This document shows, in pieces, positions 1-6,095 of a stretch of 6,095 nucleotides of DNA. Source of the stretch: Candidatus Alistipes excrementipullorum (GTDB lineage Bacteria > Bacteroidota > Bacteroidia > Bacteroidales > Rikenellaceae). How positions within the stretch are numbered: position 1 is the first letter of the stretch; the number at the start of each line of letters is the position of its first letter. The stretch is from assembly GCA_019113665.1 (NCBI GenBank), contig DXGW01000125.1:1-6095 (forward strand), written 5' to 3'. Made by a program: the position numbers and the translations under genes. The notes beneath the pieces are model-generated. The model did not search any database and had not been told where the DNA came from. It saw only the letters and a program-made list of their open reading frames with translations.

Positions 1-41
1 TCGGGAGTTGGAGGTCGCTGGTTCGAATCCAGTCTCCCCGA
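1..41 (+). tRNA. tRNA-Pro (anticodon CGG), 3' part only
   Basis: The 5' half of this tRNA lies outside the window. Read from the 3' end: discriminator A at 41; acceptor strand CTCCCCG at 34-40; T arm with stem GCTGG (17-21), loop TTCGAAT (22-28) and stem CCAGT (29-33); variable loop AGGTC (12-16); anticodon-stem 3' strand GTTGG (7-11); and anticodon loop remnant T33, CGG, G37, A38 at 1-6. G72 implies C1, and the C1-G72 pair with A73 is typical of bacterial proline tRNAs, which agrees with a CGG anticodon. CCA is not encoded (ACA follows), as is usual in Bacteroidetes, so it must be added after transcription. Confirmation needs the missing 5' half. Confidence 0.9.
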
Positions 42-42
42 C

Positions 43-80
43 AAAAAAGAGGATTGAACGTTTGTTCAATCCTCTTTTTT
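43..80. terminator. Bidirectional intrinsic terminator between tRNA-Pro and the receptor operon
   Basis: A perfect 17-bp inverted repeat (43-59 paired with 64-80) encloses a 4-base loop (60-63). The core AGAGGATTGAAC pairs with GTTCAATCCTCT. Six A residues lie at the 43-48 end and six T residues at the 75-80 end, so the transcript of either strand ends its hairpin in a U tract. On the plus strand it follows the tRNA by 1 base. On the minus strand it begins 8 bases after the stop codon of the TonB-dependent receptor gene. It can therefore serve both convergent transcripts. Confidence 0.9.
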
Positions 81-88
81 ATTGACGG

Positions 89-2155
89 TCACTTCTTACG
101 GCTTGGGAATTTAGGCTTTATGCCGATGAAAAACTCGAAATTCATACGCGGCATGGGACGTGCCAGCACCGACTCGTACTCCTCGTTGAAGAGGTTGCGG
201 ACGACTCCCTTGAACGACATGTCCGCCCAGCGGAACGCAAAGCGCTTCTCCAGCCACACGTCACTCATGAAATATTCGCCCAGCTCGTCGAAACGCGTGG
301 CCGTCTCGTTGCTCGACGTCGTGTAGCGCTTGTCGTAATAGGTCCACTCGTATCCGAGCGACCAGCTGCGCCAGTCGAGCCGTCCCGTTACCGCCGCCGA
401 ATTGCGCGGCACGTAGACCAGCTGTTTGCCTATGGACTCGTCGGCCCAGTTCACCGGATCGCCGTAGTTGATCGAAGGGGTCCATGCGTAGTTGCCCTTC
501 AGCGCAAGGCGCCAGTCTCGCCCGAAACGCACGGAGATGTCGGCCTTGACCTCAACGCCGTAGCTGTGGACCTTGCGGATATTCACCGGCGACCAGAATC
601 CCTTGGCCGTGGGCAGCCAGCAGATCCAGTCCCTGATATACGAATCGTAGGCCGTCACCTCGCCGCCGGCCGAAAAACGGCCGTCGCCGCCGACACGGAA
701 CGAGACACCGCCGTCATAAGTGAAGCCCCGCTCGACACGCAGCGTATCGTTGCCGCCGGGCAGGAAGTAGAGGTCATTGAGCGTCGGATAACGGTAATTC
801 CGCGAGACGGAGGCCTTCAGCACCACGTTGCCGCGCTTCGACGCCACAAAGTCGATGAAGGCCGCCGGAATGACGGGCGTGAACTCAGTGCCGTAGAAGT
901 CGTCGCGAAGTGTCACCGACACCCCGAGGCGCTCGGTAGGCAGCCATTTGGCCGAGACGTGTCCCGACACCTCGATGCGTGCCTTGTCGTACCCCACTAT
1001 CGCGCTGTTGCCGTCCTGGCGTATGATATTCTTGTCCTTGCTGACAACGAAATTCTGATGGGCCGTGAGCCCTGCCGTGAACAGCCACTTGCGGCCGATG
1101 TAATACTCGGCGTCGAAAGCCCCGTAGACCGTATTGACATAGCTCCGCGAGCGGGTCATCTGGACCCACTCGCCGCCACCGATCTGACGCGAATAGTCAT
1201 AGCCGAGGTAGGTATAGACGTAACCGGCACGGGCTCCAAGCTTGAGCGAGCCGCGTATCATGTCCCACGACACTACGCCACGGAACGTATTCTCACGCTG
1301 GCGGTTGCTGTAATCGGCATCGTCGCGGTAGTCGACATTGAGCATCGGCACACCGCGGTCGGAGTCGAGATACCATGCCGCCAGACCGAAACGGTGGCCG
1401 TTGCCGGCATTGTAGTAGAGCTCCTGAAGCAGGTGAAGGTCATGGAAATCACCGCTCTTGTTGCGTTCGACAGGATATTCGAACCCCACCAGACCACCCT
1501 CGTCGTCGAAAATCATACCGGTCTTCCTGCGGTAGTTGGTATATTTGAAGTTGTTTTTCGAATCGGAGTAGACGACGCGCGTCGAAACCGACCAGCGGCC
1601 GTCGGAATAGGTGAAGCGCAGGTAGTCGTCGAAGGTCGTGAACGACCCCACGCCCTGCACGAACTGCAGGCCGAAACCGCGCTCCTCGACCGGAGCGGTC
1701 GACAATGCCACGGCCCCGCCAAGCCCGCCGCCCGTAACGCCTGCCGACGAGGTGCCGTAGTAGAGCGCGGCCCGGTCGATGAAGTATGCCGGGATCATCG
1801 AGAAATCGGTCATTCCGAGCATCGGGGAATTGAGGTTCATGCCGTTCCACGTCACCTGCGTATGCGAGGCCGAGGTTCCGCGGAACGATGCCGTCGACAA
1901 CGTCGCACGGCCGTAACTCTTGATGAAAAGCGTCGAATTGCGCGTCAGGACATCGGCCATCGACAACGAGATGTTCTCATGCAGCACTGTCGTATCCAGG
2001 ACGCTCTTCTGCACGCCTATATCCTTTATGTGGCGCTCGGTGACAACCTCGACGCTGTCGATGTCGAGCGACCACACAGGCTTCTCGCCCTCGGCAGCAG
2101 CCGTCACAGGCAGCAACAGCGACATCAATATGAGCAACGTACGGCGCATGGTCAT
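89..2155 (-). CDS. btuB: TonB-dependent outer-membrane receptor, BtuB-like (corrinoid uptake)
   Basis: This 688-residue protein is a TonB-gated outer-membrane channel. A signal peptide is clear (MTMRRTLLILMSLLLPVTAA, cleavage near AAA-EG at about 21-23). A TonB-box-like segment SVEVVTE lies at 34-40. The plug domain follows (about 50-155), with SFRGTSASHTQVTWNGMNLN at 90-109 and a glycine-rich stretch TGGGLGGAVAL near 141-151. The rest is a beta-barrel of alternating aromatic strands ending with NLFNEEY (654-660) and a last strand near 671-683. It lacks the carboxypeptidase-like N-terminal extension of SusC proteins and is somewhat longer than E. coli BtuB (614 residues). Its start overlaps the stop of the upstream btuG-like gene as ATGA, which suggests translational coupling. 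The barrel fold is certain. The cobalamin substrate is inferred from the BtuG partner; another siderophore-like or metal-complex ligand is possible. Met3 is an alternative start. Confidence 0.85.
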   Translation of the reverse strand: MTMRRTLLILMSLLLPVTAAAEGEKPVWSLDIDSVEVVTERHIKDIGVQKSVLDTTVLHENISLSMADVLTRNSTLFIKSYGRATLSTASFRGTSASHTQVTWNGMNLNSPMLGMTDFSMIPAYFIDRAALYYGTSSAGVTGGGLGGAVALSTAPVEERGFGLQFVQGVGSFTTFDDYLRFTYSDGRWSVSTRVVYSDSKNNFKYTNYRRKTGMIFDDEGGLVGFEYPVERNKSGDFHDLHLLQELYYNAGNGHRFGLAAWYLDSDRGVPMLNVDYRDDADYSNRQRENTFRGVVSWDMIRGSLKLGARAGYVYTYLGYDYSRQIGGGEWVQMTRSRSYVNTVYGAFDAEYYIGRKWLFTAGLTAHQNFVVSKDKNIIRQDGNSAIVGYDKARIEVSGHVSAKWLPTERLGVSVTLRDDFYGTEFTPVIPAAFIDFVASKRGNVVLKASVSRNYRYPTLNDLYFLPGGNDTLRVERGFTYDGGVSFRVGGDGRFSAGGEVTAYDSYIRDWICWLPTAKGFWSPVNIRKVHSYGVEVKADISVRFGRDWRLALKGNYAWTPSINYGDPVNWADESIGKQLVYVPRNSAAVTGRLDWRSWSLGYEWTYYDKRYTTSSNETATRFDELGEYFMSDVWLEKRFAFRWADMSFKGVVRNLFNEEYESVLARPMPRMNFEFFIGIKPKFPSRKK

Positions 2156-3204
2156 CTCACAAAGCAGAAATCACCGGGCGTGATGCCCACCCTGAAGTTC
2201 CCGAGCGGTTCACCGTCGGCCGAATAGCGCATGACGACTCCCGACTGCATGTAGTCGACCGCATCGGCGACATATATCTCCGAGGTTTCGGGGTCGACAC
2301 CCAGCCCGTAAAAGAGCGTCCCGCCGTCGGGAATAAGCGGCTCGTCCGGCAGGCGGTCGGCACCGACGTCCATGCGCCACACGCCTCCGTTGATGAAATA
2401 GAGCGTACCGCCGTCCCCGTCGATGCAGATCTCCGAAGGAGCGTCGCCCAAGGCAAAGAGAAATTCGCGTTCGACCTTGCGCGTCTCCGCGTCGATGCGG
2501 TAGAGAGCCGGTGCCTCGTATCCGTAGGGGCTGCCCTCATATCCGCCGTCGGTGATTGTCCAGACCTTGCCGTTGCGGTCGAGAACGAGCGACGTGGGCT
2601 GTATGCCCACCGTAATCTCGTCGCACACCTCGTCCGTTTCGGTATCGATAACCAGTATCCGGTTGTCGTACGACCAGCAGTTGACGAATAGGTACCGTCC
2701 GTACTGAACCATCTGCTCGGTCGACTCGCGGCCCGTCTCGACATGGCCCGTGACCTGCATGGTCGTCGGGTCGAAGATGGTGATTCGCGTATCGTAAAGG
2801 TCGGTGACATAGGCCTTGGTATCGCTCGCAAAGTGCACATAGCGCGGCGATGTGAGCCCTTCGAGCGTGCCGACAAGACGGAACGTCGTCAGGTCTATGA
2901 CGAAGATCACGCCCGAATTGTTCACGGCTATGTACCCGCGCCCGCCATGCACGGTCATCGACTGAGCCACGTCTCCCAACGACATGCCGTTGGCACGGCT
3001 GAAGACCGAATTCTCGACACGGCCGCTGCCGACGTCGTAATACGACAGCGAGGCGTTGCCGAAGTTGAAATTGCCCTCGTTGACGATGAAGACCCCCTTG
3101 CCCGTCTCCGAAAAACTCTCCTCGGGCTGCGGACCGTAGTCCATACACGACCAGATGCCCGCCGAAGCGAGCACCGTCAATACCGTATGGAACATGCGCC
3201 GCAT
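2152..3204 (-). CDS. btuG: Surface beta-propeller lipoprotein, BtuG-like (YncE/DUF5074 type)
   Basis: This 350-residue lipoprotein carries a lipoprotein signal with Cys20 (AGIWSC, a relaxed lipobox). About seven blades can be read, each ending in a strand such as IFVID or ILVID: near 37-58, 80-104, 119-145, 164-188, 202-238, 256-280 and 297-328. A last strand, PGDFCFV (343-349), can close the ring. The segments GVFIVNEGNFNFGNASLSYY (37-56) and LGDVAQSM (76-83) are typical of the DUF5074/BtuG family. In Bacteroides, BtuG proteins bind vitamin B12 very tightly on the cell surface and form a lid on BtuB. The adjacent BtuB-like gene (4-base overlap) fits that pairing. The start lies 1 bp after the stop of the preceding gene, with GGAG at 3209-3212 only 4 bases upstream; Met4 is an alternative start. 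Ligand specificity is inferred. Remote relatives include other YncE-like propellers. Confidence 0.82.
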   Translation of the reverse strand: MRRMFHTVLTVLASAGIWSCMDYGPQPEESFSETGKGVFIVNEGNFNFGNASLSYYDVGSGRVENSVFSRANGMSLGDVAQSMTVHGGRGYIAVNNSGVIFVIDLTTFRLVGTLEGLTSPRYVHFASDTKAYVTDLYDTRITIFDPTTMQVTGHVETGRESTEQMVQYGRYLFVNCWSYDNRILVIDTETDEVCDEITVGIQPTSLVLDRNGKVWTITDGGYEGSPYGYEAPALYRIDAETRKVEREFLFALGDAPSEICIDGDGGTLYFINGGVWRMDVGADRLPDEPLIPDGGTLFYGLGVDPETSEIYVADAVDYMQSGVVMRYSADGEPLGNFRVGITPGDFCFVR

Positions 3205-3205
3205 A

Positions 3206-4171
3206 TCACTCCGAATATTTGGTCATGTTGTAATCGCTTATGGAGAAGACTTCGGTCGAATTCTCGCCCAGACCGCCGCTCTTGGTATTGAGTGCCGTCT
3301 GCACCTTCACGAAGTCGATGTACGGCAGATTGGCCGCACGGCCGTCGGCCGTAACGGCATTGCTTATCTTGAAGTGGTTGCCGCTGGGCCCGGAACCCGT
3401 ATTGTCGTCGTCGGTCAGGCGGTCGATCGGGCTGAAGTTGTCGGCGTAACCCCACTCGTACGGAGGCTGTACCCACTGGCCGGTCTCCCCGTCGAAGTAG
3501 TTGTTGGGGGCGAGGCGCGTACCGGTCAGCGTATAGGTGTCGGACTCGATCCATGCAGGATAATAACTCTCCTGGAAATGCGCCTTGATATAGTCGATCT
3601 CACCCTTCCCGCCGAGACTGTCCGTCCACCTGACGGGAGACTTAGCGCTCTCAGGACGGTAATAGGTGACCGAATAACCGCTCAACGTACCCTCGGCACC
3701 GTACTCCGAACCCTTCAGTTCGTACCACGTATCGTCGGGAAGGCCGTTGCCGTTCTCGTCGCGCATGACCCATACGATCCCCGGTTCGGAACTGGTAGCC
3801 ATGGAATTGCCCTCGATGACGATGTTGTAGCCGCCGTCATTGTCGATGCTGTGGTCGAAGCCCACGACGATATAGCCGCCGAAGCCGCCGAGCGAGACAA
3901 AGTTGCGCTCGGACATGCGGCGCTCGGCATAGGCGCAGGCCGCCTCGGGAGTGGTCTCGCTGCCGTCGAAACCTCCCAGTATCACGTCTCCGACAAACTG
4001 GCCCGGAGCCGGCGTATATTCGAACACCTTAGTCGCCGCAGCAATGCTCGTGTCGCTCACGGGACGTCTGTTGCCGTCGTCACCGGTCTGCTCTTCGATA
4101 AAACCGTCGCGGTTGCACGACACGGCCAAAGCCATGCATGCCGCACACAATATGGTTGCCGTACTTTTCAT
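3206..4171 (-). CDS. B12-locus-associated cell-surface lipoprotein of unknown function
   Basis: This is a 321-residue secreted lipoprotein. The signal peptide MKSTATILCAACMALAVSC places the lipidated residue at Cys19. A family core is visible: EYTPAPGQFV (51-60), SLGGFGGYIVVGFDHSI (93-109), SEPGIVWV (128-135), WYELKGSEY (149-157), and a C-terminal block FKISNAV...IDFVKVQTA (267-292) followed by GENSTEV (302-308). I recognise this pattern from Bacteroidetes proteins labelled only 'cell surface protein' or 'PKD-like' that neighbour BtuG/BtuB genes. DENGNGLPDD (138-147) resembles an Asp/Asn-rich calcium-binding loop; this is an inference from spacing. It is the first gene of the three-gene operon, 1 bp upstream of the btuG-like gene, so it probably acts with the receptor at the outer membrane, perhaps as an accessory ligand-binding or stabilising subunit. 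No Shine-Dalgarno site precedes the start; the region is A-rich. Confidence 0.75.
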   Translation of the reverse strand: MKSTATILCAACMALAVSCNRDGFIEEQTGDDGNRRPVSDTSIAAATKVFEYTPAPGQFVGDVILGGFDGSETTPEAACAYAERRMSERNFVSLGGFGGYIVVGFDHSIDNDGGYNIVIEGNSMATSSEPGIVWVMRDENGNGLPDDTWYELKGSEYGAEGTLSGYSVTYYRPESAKSPVRWTDSLGGKGEIDYIKAHFQESYYPAWIESDTYTLTGTRLAPNNYFDGETGQWVQPPYEWGYADNFSPIDRLTDDDNTGSGPSGNHFKISNAVTADGRAANLPYIDFVKVQTALNTKSGGLGENSTEVFSISDYNMTKYSE

Positions 4172-4179
4172 TTTGGCAG

Positions 4180-4211
4180 CAAAATTAAAAAAACACCCGA
4201 TTCAAACCAAA
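4180..4211 (-). promoter_or_regulatory. Bacteroides-type promoter for the three-gene uptake operon
   Basis: On the minus strand, TAATTTTG (4187-4180) matches the Bacteroidetes -7 consensus TAnnTTTG exactly, and TTTG (4211-4208) matches the -33 element. The spacing of 20 bases is within the known range. A second TTTG at 4206-4203 is too close to fit. The start codon of the surface lipoprotein gene lies only 8 bases beyond the -7 box, so the mRNA would have almost no leader. This is a consensus match; the transcription start is not known. Confidence 0.6.
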
Positions 4212-4217
4212 GAGTCA

Positions 4218-4242
4218 CCTGCGTACTTCACGGGCACGCAGG
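4218..4242. repeat. Inverted repeat upstream of the operon promoter
   Basis: CCTGCGT (4218-4224) and ACGCAGG (4236-4242) form a perfect 7-bp stem around an 11-base spacer. On the minus strand, G-U and A-U pairs could extend it to about 10 bp (4215-4245). It lies just upstream of the -33 box and downstream of the fusion lipoprotein gene. There is no T tract directly after it, so it is not a standard terminator. It could be an operator or an RNA hairpin that protects the upstream transcript. Its function is unknown. Confidence 0.4.
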
Positions 4243-4254
4243 CAACTCCCCCAC

Positions 4255-4276
4255 AAAAGTTTTGGCAAAAACTTTT
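4255..4276 (-). terminator. Weak A/T-rich hairpin after the fusion lipoprotein gene
   Basis: AAAAGTTTT (4255-4263) and AAAACTTTT (4268-4276) are a perfect 9-bp inverted repeat with a 4-base loop, and it overlaps the stop codon by one base. On the minus strand the stem runs into four T residues and then GTGGGGG. With a single G-C pair it would be a weak terminator at best, so some read-through into the downstream operon is likely. Confidence 0.35.
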
Positions 4277-6003
4277 TACTCCTCAAATTCGACCTTTACG
4301 TTATCAATGCACCAATAGAATGGCAGCCACTGTTCGGGGCTCTTCACTGCCGAAGAGGTGTTGTCCCAGTCAACCGTGAAAGTAACCTTGTCGACAACAC
4401 CCAGTCCGCTCATGTCGACCTCGGTCCAATCCGTCAGGAGGGTTCCGTTCTTGGCCAGCGCAACAGACAGCGTTGCCGTCTCCGAGCCGTTGAGATAACC
4501 CGTAGCCTTGATGGCGTAGTTCACGTTGGGGTCGGTAGCCATGATGGTCTTGTAAGTATATGTCGTATTGGCGAACTTGGCACTGCGTACCGTTCCGCTC
4601 TTCTCGAGCACGAAGGTAGCGAGATCGTACTTCCCGTAAAGATTCTGGTACGTCGGGGTCCACCATGAGCCGTCATACGCGAGAGCAAACTTGTTATTCC
4701 CATTTGTTGCGGAGTAGACGCTGAACTGATTCAACACGGTCCCGTCTTCAGTATCATTGTTTGATGAGAAAACAAATCCATTCCATGTATCGAACGTTCC
4801 GACCCAATCAGTATAAAAAGAGCCGAACGACACGTTATTCTCGGCATAAAGCAGGTCATCGTAAACCATACAACCTTCAAGGTTGCTGTTATCGCCATCA
4901 TACAATGACGACAGTAATTTACCCGTCAACACATTATGATATGTAGTCGGGTTATAGCCCACAAATGTTTCATCGCCGAGCTCGGCCTCCTCGAAATCGA
5001 CCGTTACAGCCGATGCCGAACCGCCCAGTTCGGTAACCTCAAGCGTCTTGTAATAGTACTTGCCGGCCTCGAAGAGCTTGCCGCCCGTAAAGTCGGCGCT
5101 GCCTGCCGACGTCATAACCGTAAAGGTGCTGTTCGAGCAGTCGGCCGGAGCGACAACCATGTAAACCACGGCCGTCTCACCGTCAGTCAGCTCCACACCA
5201 TCGGCAAACGATGCTGTCACGCTCGTGGCAGCCGCACCGGTGATGCTTCCGGTGGTGAAGTCGACGGTCATGCTGCCGCCGATGCCCGCTGCCGACGACA
5301 TCTTCACACCGTTGAGAGTGAAGTTCTCGCCCGTAGCATTCGTAACCTCGAACTCGAGAACCGAGAACATGTGGCTCATCGAAAAGTTCAGGTTGGCCTC
5401 AACATACTCCTCGCTTCCGCGCTCGACGGTAACCTTGCCATATGCAAGATCCAGAGCGGCAACAGATTCAAGCGTTCCGCCCTGCACCGTGGTAAGGGTG
5501 TAGGGGAAAGCCGCAACATTGTCCATGTGGCCGCCGTTGACGCCGCTGAACGTATAGGGATAGTAGGCATAGAACGTAGCCGTCGACGCGTCGGTCTGCC
5601 AATAGAAGTTGCCGGTATAGGGCATGGTCTCGCCCGGATGGTCGTTATCGAGGTCGTTGGTAATGGCGAAAGTTCCACCCATCTGTCCGTCATAAGCCTC
5701 GTCAAGCAGATAAGGCAAATTCTGATACATTCCGTTCTTTATGGTGGAACCCGTAACCGACAGTATCCAGCCGGCCTGCACCTCACTCTTGTCGTAGAAA
5801 AGGCCTATGCGGTCACCCGCCGCCCATGTGGACTTGTAGTTCTCGTCAATAACGGTAGGCGAACCGTCCGTCGATGCCGATACGGTCATATACACCTTGT
5901 TGTCCGTACCCTCTCCGGGTATCTGGCTGCCGGTCTCGTCGGTCGAACAGCCGGCAAGCATAACGGCCGTAATACCGAATGCAAAAAGTCTGATCTTATT
6001 CAT
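4276..6003 (-). CDS. Lipoprotein fusing a fimbrillin-like domain to a DUF4465-like (BtuH-type) domain
   Basis: The chosen start gives 575 residues, beginning MNKIRLFAFGITAVMLAGC, with a textbook lipobox (LAGC, Cys19) and an acidic stretch STDE after it that suits surface export. A start 5 codons upstream (6018) would give MEIIA before it. I prefer the inner ATG because GGAG at 6013-6016 is 9 bases upstream and the signal peptide is then standard. Residues about 35-330 resemble fimbrillin/Mfa-like proteins: WAAGDRIGLF (60-69), YAYYPY (145-150), NFSMSHMFSVLEFEV (206-220) and AGKYYYKTLEV (313-323). Residues about 334-575 match the DUF4465 pattern: DTWNGFVFSSNNDTEDGTVLNQFSVY (405-430, quoted in parts: WNGF..SSNNDT, NQFSVY), ANTTYTY (478-484), DWTEVDMSGLGVVDKVTF (525-542) and FYWCIDNV (562-569). 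I recall that the B12-binding BtuH lipoproteins carry this domain; that link is less certain than the domain call. The gene sits 104 bp upstream of the uptake operon. Confidence 0.75.
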   Translation of the reverse strand: MNKIRLFAFGITAVMLAGCSTDETGSQIPGEGTDNKVYMTVSASTDGSPTVIDENYKSTWAAGDRIGLFYDKSEVQAGWILSVTGSTIKNGMYQNLPYLLDEAYDGQMGGTFAITNDLDNDHPGETMPYTGNFYWQTDASTATFYAYYPYTFSGVNGGHMDNVAAFPYTLTTVQGGTLESVAALDLAYGKVTVERGSEEYVEANLNFSMSHMFSVLEFEVTNATGENFTLNGVKMSSAAGIGGSMTVDFTTGSITGAAATSVTASFADGVELTDGETAVVYMVVAPADCSNSTFTVMTSAGSADFTGGKLFEAGKYYYKTLEVTELGGSASAVTVDFEEAELGDETFVGYNPTTYHNVLTGKLLSSLYDGDNSNLEGCMVYDDLLYAENNVSFGSFYTDWVGTFDTWNGFVFSSNNDTEDGTVLNQFSVYSATNGNNKFALAYDGSWWTPTYQNLYGKYDLATFVLEKSGTVRSAKFANTTYTYKTIMATDPNVNYAIKATGYLNGSETATLSVALAKNGTLLTDWTEVDMSGLGVVDKVTFTVDWDNTSSAVKSPEQWLPFYWCIDNVKVEFEE

Positions 6004-6041
6004 TGCAATAATCTCCATTCGATTAAAATCATCTATTCATC

Positions 6042-6095
6042 TCAAAAACTCCCACCGTCCTCATAATCCTCAATGGTGAGACCACTCTCTTCGCC
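6042..6095 (-). CDS. C-terminal end of an upstream gene (possibly a fimbrillin-like protein)
   Basis: Reading leftward from the window edge, one frame gives 17 codons, GEESGLTIEDYEDGGSF, then TGA at 6044-6042. The end of the peptide (I-E-D-Y-E-D-G-G) resembles the C-termini of some Bacteroidetes fimbrillin-like proteins, which often finish with an acidic/aromatic residue pair and a double glycine. The stop lies 38 bp before the chosen start of the fusion lipoprotein, and no promoter match is seen between them, so the two may be co-transcribed. A second frame is also open for 21 codons to 6029 (ending VFEMNR), but its composition looks less like a protein end. The fragment is too short for a firm family call. 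Confidence 0.5.
   Translation of the reverse strand, partial: GEESGLTIEDYEDGGSF

Noticed and set aside
1..41. tRNA 3' end as an attachment site for an integrated element
   Set aside because: No second copy of the T-arm/acceptor sequence is seen elsewhere in the window, and there is no integrase gene. The uptake genes do not look like a mobile element from what is visible.
89..2155. Assignment as a SusC-type glycan transporter
   Set aside because: There is no N-terminal carboxypeptidase-like domain, the length is far below the roughly 1000 residues of SusC proteins, and no SusD partner is present.
566..2227. A 553-codon open frame on the plus strand across the receptor gene
   Set aside because: It lies entirely antisense to the receptor gene and the end of the btuG-like gene, has no signal or domain pattern, is rich in R, H, A and V as shadow frames of GC-rich genes are, and has no start context.
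4172..4275. Possible cobalamin riboswitch before the uptake operon
   Set aside because: The gap is too short for the full aptamer and has no B12-box-like or other conserved core sequence. Only simple hairpins are present.
4936..6066. A 376-codon plus-strand open frame, and a similar 387-codon one at 3155-4318
   Set aside because: Both are antisense to genes with clear lipoprotein signals and domain motifs. Their translations show low-complexity shadow composition and no recognisable domain.
1..6095. CRISPR arrays, insertion sequences, or other mobile elements
   Set aside because: No regularly spaced direct repeats, transposase-like protein or paired terminal repeats were found on reading both strands.

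Overview
The window most likely comes from a Bacteroidales bacterium of fairly high GC content, such as an Alistipes-like (Rikenellaceae) gut commensal. The reasons are the gene families (a BtuG-type surface propeller lipoprotein beside a TonB-dependent receptor, a fimbrillin-like domain and a DUF4465-type domain), a tRNA without an encoded CCA end, a Bacteroides-type TTTG / TAnnTTTG promoter, little use of Shine-Dalgarno sites, and about 65-70% GC in hand-counted stretches of most genes. The genus is a guess.

Layout: the left edge holds the 3' half of a tRNA-Pro (anticodon CGG) on the plus strand. It is followed by a perfect 17-bp hairpin with A and T tracts on its two sides, which can end transcription in both directions. 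Every protein gene lies on the minus strand, so transcription runs from right to left. In that order they are: the last 17 codons of a gene that enters from outside the window; a 575-residue lipoprotein with a fimbrillin-like N-terminal half and a DUF4465-like C-terminal half; a 104-bp gap with a weak hairpin, an inverted repeat and a good promoter match; then three tightly packed genes. These three encode a 321-residue surface-type lipoprotein of unknown function, a 350-residue seven-bladed propeller lipoprotein (BtuG-like) and a 688-residue TonB-dependent outer-membrane receptor (BtuB-like). They are separated by 1 bp and by a 4-base ATGA overlap.

Together the genes look like a corrinoid (vitamin B12) capture and import locus of the Bacteroidetes type. 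Surface lipoproteins bind the ligand outside the cell, BtuG sits as a lid on the receptor, and the receptor moves the ligand across the outer membrane using TonB energy. The substrate is inferred from the BtuG/BtuB pairing and is not shown directly by the sequence. No cobalamin riboswitch and no inner-membrane BtuFCD genes are visible. The least ordinary element is the fimbrillin-DUF4465 fusion lipoprotein, whose DUF4465 half also contains a marked local drop in GC content.
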